From Hongsoonwoonella zoysiae (GTDB lineage: Bacteria > Pseudomonadota > Alphaproteobacteria > Rhizobiales > Stappiaceae), in assembly GCF_013266695.1 (NCBI RefSeq), contig NZ_JABRXF010000003.1, positions 434,001 through 498,000 of the forward strand: a DNA stretch of 64,000 nt, in the 5' to 3' direction. Positions 19,371 through 27,482 of this stretch are shown here, piece after piece (positions within the stretch are counted from its first letter, which is position 1; each line of letters begins with the position of its first letter). Made by a program: the position numbers and the translations under genes. Under the pieces are notes generated by a model that saw nothing but the letters and a program-made list of their open reading frames with translations, was not told where the DNA came from and did not search any database.

Positions 19371-19904
19371 ATGCTCATACCGACTTATACCGCGAAGAAC
19401 ATGATGCGCCAGTTCCGTTTCGCCCAAATTCGTCGGGGCCGGTTTCGGTGCGGCCTGCGTGTCGGCGCGTTGATCGCCTCTGCCGGCATGCTTGCCGCCT
19501 GCGGCTCGATGCCCGCCCACATCGGCAGCGACGATGTGACCTCCCCGCTCGATCTTACCGGCTCCATCGACGGTGCGCACAATACCGCCGATGCGGATAT
19601 CGGCATCGACGACCGGAAAGCCATCGCCTTTGCGCTTGCAGTCGGTCCAACTTCCGTCTCCAGGCCTGCCGCCTTCACCTGGTCCAATCCGGTCAGCGGA
19701 AATTCGGGGACGATCATCTCGCTCAAGGAAGAAAGCGTTCCCTTCGGTACGGAGTGCTCGCGGTTCGAGACGACGGCGAACACCATCGGCGGCGTGCGCG
19801 CCTATACCGGCCTCGCCTGCCGGGATGCCAACACGAACTGGACGATCGTCGATCTTCGGGCAAAGGACGCCACGCTGGAAGAAGCCGAGACGGCGAAATC
19901 CTGA
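19371..19904 (+). CDS. Putative outer-surface lipoprotein (RT0821/Lpp0805-like)
   Basis: A 177-aa protein with a basic N-terminus (RQFRFAQIRRGRFRCGLR), a hydrophobic core and a lipobox LAAC at about residues 41-44, so it is probably lipidated on that Cys. The mature part carries SGNSGTIISL and CSRFETTANTIGG near an ending that contains a further Cys pair, resembling the 17-kDa-antigen-like surface proteins of rhizobia. Start uncertain: ATGs at 19371, 19401 and 19404 are in frame. Role unknown; it is divergent from pdxH. Confidence 0.65.
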   Translation: MLIPTYTAKNMMRQFRFAQIRRGRFRCGLRVGALIASAGMLAACGSMPAHIGSDDVTSPLDLTGSIDGAHNTADADIGIDDRKAIAFALAVGPTSVSRPAAFTWSNPVSGNSGTIISLKEESVPFGTECSRFETTANTIGGVRAYTGLACRDANTNWTIVDLRAKDATLEEAETAKS

Positions 19905-20054
19905 CGAGGCTTGCTTTTCCGGCGGCATTCGGCCGATATGCAGCGTGGTTTATCGCCACGGCCTTGAACAATTTCCTGTCTGGAATTAATTCCTATCAAC
20001 CCCCATATGGATCATCGGTAGCGGACCGGTGTATATGCAGGGGTAAGGAATAGT

Positions 20055-21044
20055 ATGGCAGTAACCGAGATGAGAGATCCCTACACCGTGCTCGGCGTGC
20101 CGAAGTCGGCAAGCGAGGCGGATATCAAGAAAGCCTACCGGAAGCTTGCGAAGAAGTATCACCCCGACCAGAACAAGGGCGATCCGAAGGCGCAGGAGCG
20201 GTTTTCCGAGGCGACCCAGGCCTATGACATTCTCGCCGACAGGGAAAAGCGGGCACAGTTCGACCGTGGCGAGATCGACGCCGAGGGCAAGCCTCGCTTC
20301 CAGCAGGCGCACGGCTTTGAAGGGTTTTCCGATTTCGACGCATTTCGCAAGGCGGGCGCGCAGCGCGGCTACCGCTTCGAGCAATCGGGCGGCGGCGCTT
20401 TCGACGATATCCTGGGCGACATTCTGGGCGGCTTCGGCAGCAGGCGGCGGACGGGGGCGGGCCCCGGCGCCGGCGCGCGTTCGGGCTTTGCCCAGCAGCC
20501 TCGCGCGAAGCGCGGACAGGATGCGAACGCCACAGTGAAGGTGCCGCTTGAAAAGCTGGCTCACGGCGGCTCCATGCGCGTTGCCTTGCCGACAGGCAAG
20601 ACGCTCGACGTGAAGCTGCCGGCGGGCACGATGGACGGCGAGAAGATCCGCCTCAAGGGTCAGGGCTTTGCCGGCGAGAACGGCGGCAGCGCGGGCGATG
20701 CGATCATCGAGGTCCGCCTCATCCCGCATCCGCTCTTCAAGGTCGATGGAGATGATCTGCGCCTCGACCTTCCGATAACGCTCTATGAGGCGGTGCTTGG
20801 CGAAAAGGTTCGCGTGCCGACGCTTGATGGCGCAGTCAACCTGAAGGTGCCGGAAAATTCCAATGGCGGACGCACCATGCGCCTCAAGGGCAAGGGTCTG
20901 CCCAACAAGTCCGGCGGGCGTGGCGATCTGCTGGTAACGCTGCGCGTCACTCTGCCCGAAAACGCGGATGAGGAACTGCGAAAGCTCATGCTCTCCTGGA
21001 GGGAGGTGAAGCCCTACCGCGCGCGCGGGCCGGAGTTCGACTGA
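20055..21044 (+). CDS. DnaJ-class co-chaperone, CbpA-like (J domain plus DnaJ C-terminal domains)
   Basis: A 329-aa Hsp40. The J domain covers residues 8-72, with the HPD motif at 36-38 that stimulates DnaK. A glycine/phenylalanine-rich linker follows (about 90-155, with [20 protein letters not shown]). Two DnaJ C-terminal beta domains complete it, including the repeated [18 protein letters not shown] and [14 protein letters not shown] segments. There is no CxxCxGxG zinc region, so this is a type B (CbpA-like) protein rather than DnaJ itself. Confidence 0.9.
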   Translation: MAVTEMRDPYTVLGVPKSASEADIKKAYRKLAKKYHPDQNKGDPKAQERFSEATQAYDILADREKRAQFDRGEIDAEGKPRFQQAHGFEGFSDFDAFRKAGAQRGYRFEQSGGGAFDDILGDILGGFGSRRRTGAGPGAGARSGFAQQPRAKRGQDANATVKVPLEKLAHGGSMRVALPTGKTLDVKLPAGTMDGEKIRLKGQGFAGENGGSAGDAIIEVRLIPHPLFKVDGDDLRLDLPITLYEAVLGEKVRVPTLDGAVNLKVPENSNGGRTMRLKGKGLPNKSGGRGDLLVTLRVTLPENADEELRKLMLSWREVKPYRARGPEFD

Positions 21045-21067
21045 GCGGATTTAAGAAGCCCGCATCT

Positions 21068-21961
21068 TTATCCCTCAGCGGCTTGCGCACGCAGCCAACC
21101 GATTGTTTTTCCCACCGCCAGCCGATCCCTTCGTTCTTGGGCGAATACCATGCGGATCCCGGCCGGCAAATTCAAAGCCAGGTCCCTGAATGGGCGGATC
21201 AATGCGCCTGTGGCCAGCGCATCGCCGACCAATCGATGGCGCGCCAGAGCGATCCCGAGCCCCTGCTCCGCCGCGCGGAGCACAAGGTCGGAAGAGGAAA
21301 AGCGCGGGCCGGCGCGAACGTCGAGTTGGTCCGGCCCGAAGCGTTCTTTCCACATTGCCCAAGATGCGCTGGGATCGCGGTCGTGCAGGAGTTTGCCCCT
21401 GGCAAGCGTTGAGATATCCGACGGCATTCCAAGCGCGCGCCAGCATGACGGGCTCATGACCGGGTAAAGCGCATCGTCCATCAACGGTTCGCCCGCCGGG
21501 TTCGCCGATCGGCCTCCTCCCATCCGGATTGCCAGGTCGGCCCCTCGCTCGCCTGGATCGCCGATCCGTTGATCGACGATGATCGAGAGTTCTATCCACG
21601 GATACTCGGCCTCGAAATCACCGAGGCGCGGCAACAGCCATCGCGCGGCAAAAGACGGCGTCGTTTCGATGGTAACGGCGTTGGGCGGATGGATTTCCCG
21701 TATCGACCGGATTGCCTCTTCTATGCCGGAAAACGACTTCACGAGATCCCGTCCCAGGGCTTCGCCCGCGGCGGTAAAGCGTATCAATCGCTGTCCTTTA
21801 TTGCGTTCGATGATCGGCGTGTCGATCCATGCCTCAAGATCCCTCACGAGCCGGCTCACCGCGGAATGCGTGACGCCCAGCATTCGCGCCGCCGAGCGGA
21901 CGCCCCCCGTTTCGTAAACGGCTGCGAAGGCACGCAGCATGTTGAGCGGCAGAGTCTGCAT
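21068..21961 (-). CDS. LysR-family transcriptional regulator (GcvA-like)
   Basis: A 297-aa regulator from the ATG at 21961 (MQTLPLNMLRAF). The N-terminal winged HTH covers residues 6-65 (RSAARMLGVTHSAVSRLVRDLE is the recognition region), and the effector domain follows, beginning with the TPSFAARWLLPRLGDFEAEYP segment typical of the GcvA group. A longer in-frame extension to 22252 is not conserved and overlaps the divergent gene. Its start faces the glutathionyl-hydroquinone reductase gene at 22053, so it probably controls that gene and the LysE gene behind it. Confidence 0.9.
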   Translation of the reverse strand: MQTLPLNMLRAFAAVYETGGVRSAARMLGVTHSAVSRLVRDLEAWIDTPIIERNKGQRLIRFTAAGEALGRDLVKSFSGIEEAIRSIREIHPPNAVTIETTPSFAARWLLPRLGDFEAEYPWIELSIIVDQRIGDPGERGADLAIRMGGGRSANPAGEPLMDDALYPVMSPSCWRALGMPSDISTLARGKLLHDRDPSASWAMWKERFGPDQLDVRAGPRFSSSDLVLRAAEQGLGIALARHRLVGDALATGALIRPFRDLALNLPAGIRMVFAQERRDRLAVGKTIGWLRAQAAEG

Positions 21962-22052
21962 GGTCGCAAAAATAGACCAAAATGGGCGAACTATGAACCG
22001 TTGCCGCGTGAAATTATCGCTAACCTCCACCCAAATGAATGAGGTCGGCAAT

Positions 22053-23069
22053 ATGGGGTTTTTGATCGATGGACGCTGGGTCGATGACGACGACTGGTCA
22101 TCCGGCTCTGGCGAATTCACCCGCTCCGGCAGCACGGCGGACAATACCCTTTCGCATGACATCGGATCGGAGATTGCCGGCGGTACGGGTCGCTTTGTGC
22201 TCGTCGCATCGCTCAGTTGCCCATGGTCGCACAGCGTGCTTATTGCTCGCACGCTAAAGGGACTTGAGGAAAATCTCCCTCTCCAGATCGCCGGAGGTCC
22301 CCGAGTCCAGGGGTATGCCCTGGATCGCTCCGGCCCTTTGGCTCACTCAGAAATCGGCAAGAGGCAACATATCCACGAACTCTATGTCGAGAGCGATCCT
22401 TCCTATTCGGGCCGTGCGACCGTTCCCATTATTTGGGACAGGCAGGACAAACAAATCGTAAGCAACGATTCCGCCAAGATCATGCGCGGTCTCGACGATG
22501 TGCCCAAGGCCGGGGCCGTAGTGCTGGCCCCTGAGTTCCTGCGCCATGAAATCGATAAACTGAACGCGCTCATCTACACCCGGCTTTCGAACGGCGTCTA
22601 TCGCGCCGGGCTCGCGCGCAGCCAGGCCGCTTACAATGAAGCCGTTGCTTGCGTGTTCGATACTCTGGAAAATCTGGACAAACGGTTGGAGACCCGCCGC
22701 TACCTCTTCGGATCGGCGGTCACGGAAACCGACTGGCGCCTGTTCACGACACTTGTCCGGTTTGACGCCGTCTATGCGACGCACTTCAGGTGCACGCGCT
22801 ATCGATTGACCGATTTTCCCAATCTCTGGGCTTATGCGCGGGATCTGTATCAGTGGGAAGGCATTGCGGACACCATCGATTTTTCTGAAATCCTGGCGGG
22901 CTACTACCTCAACGATGGCGACAGAAATCCCCACCGCATTATCGCCGAAAGGCCCGATGCCGATTGGCTGGCTCCTCCCGTGCGAGACCATCTCGGCTCG
23001 CGCACGGTTTTTGCCCGGCACGAAACTTTGGACGTTATGGAACGTTCCTTGCCCGAGAAAGCCGACTGA
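22053..23069 (+). CDS. Glutathionyl-hydroquinone reductase (glutathione S-transferase, omega/xi class)
   Basis: A 338-aa cytosolic enzyme that removes glutathione from glutathionyl-hydroquinones. The catalytic motif is SCPWSH with Cys56 (family consensus CPWA/C-H). The family's KDxY-like region, the substrate segment RATVPIIWDRQ, the DSAKIMR segment and the C-terminal all-helical GST domain (TETDWRLFTTLVRFDAVY, a hallmark stretch) are all visible. The ATG at 22053 has GAGGT 7 nt upstream. The LysE gene follows after 2 bp. Confidence 0.88.
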   Translation: MGFLIDGRWVDDDDWSSGSGEFTRSGSTADNTLSHDIGSEIAGGTGRFVLVASLSCPWSHSVLIARTLKGLEENLPLQIAGGPRVQGYALDRSGPLAHSEIGKRQHIHELYVESDPSYSGRATVPIIWDRQDKQIVSNDSAKIMRGLDDVPKAGAVVLAPEFLRHEIDKLNALIYTRLSNGVYRAGLARSQAAYNEAVACVFDTLENLDKRLETRRYLFGSAVTETDWRLFTTLVRFDAVYATHFRCTRYRLTDFPNLWAYARDLYQWEGIADTIDFSEILAGYYLNDGDRNPHRIIAERPDADWLAPPVRDHLGSRTVFARHETLDVMERSLPEKAD

Positions 23070-23071
23070 CG

Positions 23072-23674
23072 ATGGACATGACCTTATATGCCGTCATCGG
23101 CCTGATGGCCGTCTCGTTCATCACGCCGGGGCCCAACAACTTCATTATCCTCAATGTTGCCGCAAAATCCGGCCCGGTCGCGGCCCTTCCTCTTGTCCTC
23201 GTCATCATTTTGGGCTGGTTGTCGTTGTTCGGCTCCGCCTGGTTCGGCGTATCCCGGGTTCTGCTGGAAACGCCTTTTCTAAATCGTGCTCTTTTGTTGG
23301 CCGGATCGGCATATCTCGGCTTCCACAGCATCAATCTGCTTTTTCGGGACAACGGTCGATATGACCAGCGCCCGGAAAAAAGCCCATTCGTAGAAACCGC
23401 GGCGGGATTGGCCCTTTTCCAGTTCCTCAACCCGAAGGGCTGGGTTCTCGCGGTGACCGTTGCCGCTTCGGTACCCAACGATGGGGCACTTGCGCTCCTG
23501 CTGGCTTTGACGGCGGCATGGATTTCGGCCGCAAGCCTGCTTGCATGGTCCGTTGCCGGGGCTTCGCTGAAAGTCTGGCTGAAAGGACGCCGCAGCCGTC
23601 GAGCCTTCGACGTCGTCATGGGTCTAAGTCTTGCGGGATTTTGCGTCTCTATCGTTGTCCATCAATGGCCTTGA
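23072..23674 (+). CDS. LysE-family amino-acid/metabolite exporter
   Basis: A 200-aa integral membrane protein of the LysE/RhtB family with five to six hydrophobic segments. The N-terminal motif FITPGPNNFIILN is the family's PGPN signature, and LFQFLNPKGWVLAV matches the second conserved NPK motif. It starts 2 bp after the GHR stop and is therefore co-translated with it. The pairing suggests export of a product linked to thiol or quinone detoxification, but the substrate is unknown. Confidence 0.85.
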   Translation: MDMTLYAVIGLMAVSFITPGPNNFIILNVAAKSGPVAALPLVLVIILGWLSLFGSAWFGVSRVLLETPFLNRALLLAGSAYLGFHSINLLFRDNGRYDQRPEKSPFVETAAGLALFQFLNPKGWVLAVTVAASVPNDGALALLLALTAAWISAASLLAWSVAGASLKVWLKGRRSRRAFDVVMGLSLAGFCVSIVVHQWP

Positions 23675-23770
23675 TCCCTCTTCGCCAGATGGCCCAAGGC
23701 AAGGATCATTCGGGCCGCTGTCTTCCCGTTGCGGGGAACGGCGAGTTTGTGCAGATCAGCACTGAGCGAG

Positions 23771-24235
23771 TCAAATCGGCAAGTCGAGCCGTGGCTTCCA
23801 GAAGGGGCGGAAAAGCTCGATCTTGGGGCAGCGGTTCATCACCACTTTCAGCCCGGCATCCTCGGCCAGCCTGGCGGCGCGTTCGTCATAAACGCCGATT
23901 TGACCCCAGAGCACCTTGGCCCCGATCGCGATGGCCTTTTCTGCGATGCCGTACAATTCTTCCTTGGGTCTGAACACCTCGACCATGTCCACCGGACGGT
24001 CAATTTCTTCCAGGGAATGATAAACCGGGATGCCGCGGATCTCCGTCACCTGCGGATTCGGGTTGACCGGCAGCATCTCGTATCCCGTTTCATGCAGCAC
24101 GCGCAGCACGCCGTAGCTGAACTTGGTCTTGTCGGCACTCGCGCCGACCATTGCGATGGTTTTGACCGAACGCAGGATATCCGCCAGATACTCCGGAGCG
24201 TAATCATAAAGACGATCGATATCGGCTTCGGGCAT
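23771..24235 (-). CDS. CoA-binding (YccU-like) Rossmann-fold protein
   Basis: A 154-aa protein of the CoA_binding_2 family. The nucleotide/CoA loop is TIAMVGASADKTKFSYGV (about 25-42), followed by VNPN, VDMVEVFRPKEE and VLWGQIGVYDERAARLAEDAGLKVVMNRCPKIE. This is the usual full-length arrangement, ending with the conserved Cys-Pro. The biochemical role of the family is not settled. Its ATG is 1 bp after the ferredoxin stop, so it is the third gene of the mtoX operon. Confidence 0.85.
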   Translation of the reverse strand: MPEADIDRLYDYAPEYLADILRSVKTIAMVGASADKTKFSYGVLRVLHETGYEMLPVNPNPQVTEIRGIPVYHSLEEIDRPVDMVEVFRPKEELYGIAEKAIAIGAKVLWGQIGVYDERAARLAEDAGLKVVMNRCPKIELFRPFWKPRLDLPI

Positions 24236-24236
24236 A

Positions 24237-24605
24237 TTACGCCTCCCTCGGTGTGGCGATGTCCGCTTTCAATTCATGCGGCTCAAGCGGATCGAGAAAC
24301 GGATTGCGATAGAGTTTGTCATGGCTTTCCACGCCGATCTCGAGCGTGCAATCCGACAGCGGACGCGCGACGCAGAGCACCACGTAGCCATAATTGATCT
24401 GACGGTTGTTCAGCGCCACCTGCCGACGCTGATCGACTTCACCAGAAGTCAGCTTGGCCGCACAGGTGATGCAACCGCCATATTTGCAGCCATAGGGGAG
24501 ATCGACCCCTTGCTCGCGCAACGTATCGAGCAGGGGGCGGCGGGCGTCGACCTTGTAAGCCGCGCCGCCGCGATTGGAGATCGTTATTGTCCAGGTGTCG
24601 GTCAC
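24237..24605 (-). CDS. Plant-type 2Fe-2S ferredoxin
   Basis: A 122-aa electron carrier. The four cluster ligands are Cys40, Cys45, Cys48 and Cys78 (C-x4-C-x2-C-x29-C), with the surrounding PYGCKYGGCITC and YVVLCVARP typical of the fold. I chose the GTG at 24605 because it overlaps the methanethiol oxidase stop as GTGA, a classic translational-coupling arrangement; a TTG at 24626 is possible. About 25 extra residues follow the domain (YRNPFLDPLEPHEL). Placement between mtoX and a CoA-binding protein suggests it moves electrons to or from the methanethiol pathway (inference). Confidence 0.88.
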   Translation of the reverse strand: MTDTWTITISNRGGAAYKVDARRPLLDTLREQGVDLPYGCKYGGCITCAAKLTSGEVDQRRQVALNNRQINYGYVVLCVARPLSDCTLEIGVESHDKLYRNPFLDPLEPHELKADIATPREA

Positions 24606-25969
24606 AGCCAGATATCGCTCGTGCAATCGCCGCCTGGATAGCGGGTTTCGTGGCAGCGGCTTGGGCCGTTGGGTTCCTTGCCGAAATCGACGATAAAGTC
24701 TTCATTGATCTTCATGCCGCCGTTTTCGACATCGCAGTCGATCATGACCATCACCCCGCCTTGCTTGCGAATTTCAGGATAGAACTGATTGTCCCAGGTC
24801 GAGAAGAGCGACGTGGTGACATAGAGCCGCCTGCCATCGAGCGACAGTTGGAACATCTGCGGACCGCCCGCGACCCTTACGCCATTGACCTCGGGCGCCT
24901 TGCCAAGAAGCCCGCCCATCCAGACCTGACCGGTCAGTTTCGGGTTGTGCGGGTCGGTTATATCGTACTGGCGCATATCGCCATGCAGCCAGTTGTTCAG
25001 GTAAAGATACTTGTCGTCCATCGACACCAGGATCGCCGACATCACGCCCGGAACCGGGATCGGCCATTCGGGATGCGGCTCATTGCCGACATCGATGATC
25101 TTTTCCCACTCCCACTTTCCTGAGCCGTTCTTCCAGAAATGGATCACATTGGTACTAAGCGCCGCACCGCAGAACCCATGGGTGCTGTCCGGGTTGTGAT
25201 GGAACTTGACTTCAAGCGGAATCAGCCCGTCTTCACCCAGATACATGGTCTCGACGGGAACGCGCTTTTCGAAATCCCAGAGATGGAGGCGGCGGCCGTA
25301 TTTCAGGTGTCCGACCTCTTCCAGATCGAAGCCCGGCATGAAGGTGTTGGGAGCGGCCCATTCCGAGCTGACCATCACGTTGTGGCGCGGCTGATACCAG
25401 AAATCATAGCCGAACGGGATGTCGCCCATTGAGTTTTCCCAGCGGCCCACGATCTCGAGATCCTTGTTGAGATGCAGATAGCCGCCCGGCGCCTCGCCCA
25501 TCGCATCGCCCAGGAACGAGATGATGATCTCTGATCCGAGACAGTGAACGGTGTGCGGGCCCGAAAGGTTGGTCTTCGCCTTGATCTCGCTGCCGTCGAT
25601 AACCTTGTGCAGGCGCGGCGCGCGAGGATCCGTGGCGGTGTCGACGATATGGATGTTGTTCGAGCGAACACCCGGCACCAGCAGATATTTGCGCGACATC
25701 GACCCGTCGTGATGACAAGACGAACAGGCGTTCCATCCCATATGGTGCAGCTCATCCCCGATCCCGGGCATTTCCAGCCGGTGGATCACCTGGGAATAGG
25801 TCGGGCTGTCCGGATCCGCATCCACCGTCGCCAGATAGTCCGGTTTCTGGATTCCCGTGCCGGTATAAATCGCGATTGTATAGAGCAGCTTTTCGCGGGG
25901 CGCCCTGATCGCCTCTTCCGGGCTGGCATATCCCGGGCCGCAACATGTCATCCCGCCATTCTCACCCAT
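24602..25969 (-). CDS. mtoX: Methanethiol oxidase, selenium-binding protein 56 (SELENBP1) family
   Basis: A 455-aa SBP56 protein. Family members (Hyphomicrobium MtoX, human SELENBP1) oxidise methanethiol to formaldehyde, hydrogen sulfide and hydrogen peroxide and are copper-dependent. Hallmarks are CCGPGYASPEEA at the N-terminus, the GWNACSSCHHD redox/metal region, FGYDFWYQPRHNVMVSSEWA, the beta-propeller, and the ending YPGGDCTSDIWL almost as in the animal protein. No signal peptide is visible, so a cytosolic location is likely, unlike described periplasmic MtoX. The ATG at 25969 has GGAGGA 6 nt upstream. First of three tightly linked genes and divergent from a DmdA-like gene. Confidence 0.9.
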   Translation of the reverse strand: MGENGGMTCCGPGYASPEEAIRAPREKLLYTIAIYTGTGIQKPDYLATVDADPDSPTYSQVIHRLEMPGIGDELHHMGWNACSSCHHDGSMSRKYLLVPGVRSNNIHIVDTATDPRAPRLHKVIDGSEIKAKTNLSGPHTVHCLGSEIIISFLGDAMGEAPGGYLHLNKDLEIVGRWENSMGDIPFGYDFWYQPRHNVMVSSEWAAPNTFMPGFDLEEVGHLKYGRRLHLWDFEKRVPVETMYLGEDGLIPLEVKFHHNPDSTHGFCGAALSTNVIHFWKNGSGKWEWEKIIDVGNEPHPEWPIPVPGVMSAILVSMDDKYLYLNNWLHGDMRQYDITDPHNPKLTGQVWMGGLLGKAPEVNGVRVAGGPQMFQLSLDGRRLYVTTSLFSTWDNQFYPEIRKQGGVMVMIDCDVENGGMKINEDFIVDFGKEPNGPSRCHETRYPGGDCTSDIWL

Positions 25970-26033
25970 GCCGCTTCCTCCGTCCGGCGCGATTTTCAAG
26001 CCTGCCGCTCATTTTCTTTGACCCTATTTTATG

Positions 26034-26188
26034 CGATTAATAGCCGTAAAGTAAAAGAAGCGCCCGGACCGGCTTATTACTGCCCTGAAGTGCGCGGCCT
26101 TCGCGCAAAGATCGATGCCGGGTTGATTGAGGCTGCCGGCCGGATCGCGGCGAAGATGCAGCTGGCCCGTTCGGGCACGTCGGACTGA
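26034..26188 (+). pseudogene. Possible gene remnant (C-terminal coding-like fragment) before the dmdA-like gene
   Basis: An open stretch with G/C-rich third positions in its second half encodes VRGLRAKIDAGLIEAAGRI... and ends in a TGA overlapping the ATG at 26188. The sequence resembles the final helix of transcription factors such as IclR proteins. No ATG start or DNA-binding part is found, because the upstream bases belong to mtoX on the other strand. It could equally be non-coding. Confidence 0.25.
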
Positions 26189-26226
26189 TGCAGTTCGGAG
26201 GAAATGCATATCCGGGATCGGCTACC

Positions 26227-27387
26227 ATGGTCTCAAACTACATCGAAACGTTCCGGCAATTCAGCTTCGGAACCCAGATCCGAAAATCCCCCTATTCGGA
26301 CGCCGCGTTGCGATGGGCGGCAAAGGGATTTTCGGTCTACAACCATATGTACATCCCCCGCGACTTCGGCGACCCGGAGCGGAATTTCTGGAACCTCGTG
26401 AACGAGGCCATTTTGTGTGACGTCGCCGTCGAGCGTCAGGTAGAGATCACTGGCCCGGACGCCGCAAGATTTACGCAGTACCTGTGCTGCCGGGATCTTT
26501 CGAAGTGCCAGGTCGGTCAGTGCAAATACGTTCTGTTGACCGATCAGGATGGCGGCATCATCAACGATCCCGTTTTGCTGAAACTCGCGGAAAACCGCTA
26601 CTGGCTGTCGATCGCGGACAGCGACGTGCTGTTATGGGCCAAGGGGATTGCCGTAAACGCCGGCATGGATGTTCGTATCGATGAGCCGGATGTTTCCCCC
26701 CTTCAACTGCAAGGGCCGCAATCCCGTGAAATCCTCAGGGCCGCTTTTGGCGATAGCCCTGCGGAGCTGAAATATTTCCGGTTTACGGAATACGACTGGG
26801 ACGGAGTGCCTCTCATTATCTCGCGCACCGGCTGGTCGAGCGAGTTGGGATATGAAATCTTCCTGCGGGATGGCTCGGCCGGCGATCGGCTTTGGGAATA
26901 TCTCATGGAGGTCGGACGCCCGCTGGGGCTCCATCCCGGGCACACCAGCAGCATCCGCCGCATCGAAGGTGCGATGTTGTCCTATCACGCCGACATGACG
27001 TTGAAAAACAACCCATTCGAACTCGGGCTGGATCGCCTTGTCGATCTGGATATGGAGGCCGATTTCATCGGAAAATCCGCCCTGAAGCGCATCAGGGAAA
27101 AGGGTGTGTCTCAGTTGCTTGTCGGTTTGGAAATCGACGGGCCGCCGCTTGCCGGTGCGAACGACGAGCACTGGCCTGTCACCAGGGATGGGCAGATTAT
27201 CGGCCGGGTAACATCCGCTATCTACTCGCCGCGCCTGAAAAAGAACATCGCGCTGGCGATGGTGGCCCGCCGGCACACCGGGATCGGCACGCGCGCGGTC
27301 GTCGATATGTTCGCTGAACTGCGAACTTGCGAAGTCGTCCCCAAACCGTTCTACGACCCCGGGAAATCCATCGCGGCCAAAAGCTGA
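26227..27387 (+). CDS. DmdA-like folate-dependent demethylase (GcvT/aminomethyltransferase family)
   Basis: About 386 aa from the ATG at 26227; an ATG at 26188 would add 13 residues. It is a three-domain GcvT-fold protein. VYNHMYIPRDFGDPERNF, DVAVERQVEITGPDAARF, CRDLSKCQVGQCKYVLLTDQ, GGIINDPVLLKLAENRYWLS and VSPLQLQGPQSREIL follow, segment by segment, the pattern of DMSP demethylase DmdA, which moves a methyl group from dimethylsulfoniopropionate to tetrahydrofolate. RIEGAMLSYHADMT and FELGLDRLVDLD continue it. Divergent from mtoX. DMSP specificity is not proven: other DmdA-like GcvT proteins act on other methylated substrates. Confidence 0.8.
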   Translation: MVSNYIETFRQFSFGTQIRKSPYSDAALRWAAKGFSVYNHMYIPRDFGDPERNFWNLVNEAILCDVAVERQVEITGPDAARFTQYLCCRDLSKCQVGQCKYVLLTDQDGGIINDPVLLKLAENRYWLSIADSDVLLWAKGIAVNAGMDVRIDEPDVSPLQLQGPQSREILRAAFGDSPAELKYFRFTEYDWDGVPLIISRTGWSSELGYEIFLRDGSAGDRLWEYLMEVGRPLGLHPGHTSSIRRIEGAMLSYHADMTLKNNPFELGLDRLVDLDMEADFIGKSALKRIREKGVSQLLVGLEIDGPPLAGANDEHWPVTRDGQIIGRVTSAIYSPRLKKNIALAMVARRHTGIGTRAVVDMFAELRTCEVVPKPFYDPGKSIAAKS

Positions 27388-27482
27388 AGCGCCTGCCCCG
27401 AGAGCAAAGCTGCCTTTAGGGCAGGAGTTCGCTTCAAAATCAATACCTTAAGCATATCCCGCCAATTCGCGCAGATTGCGGA

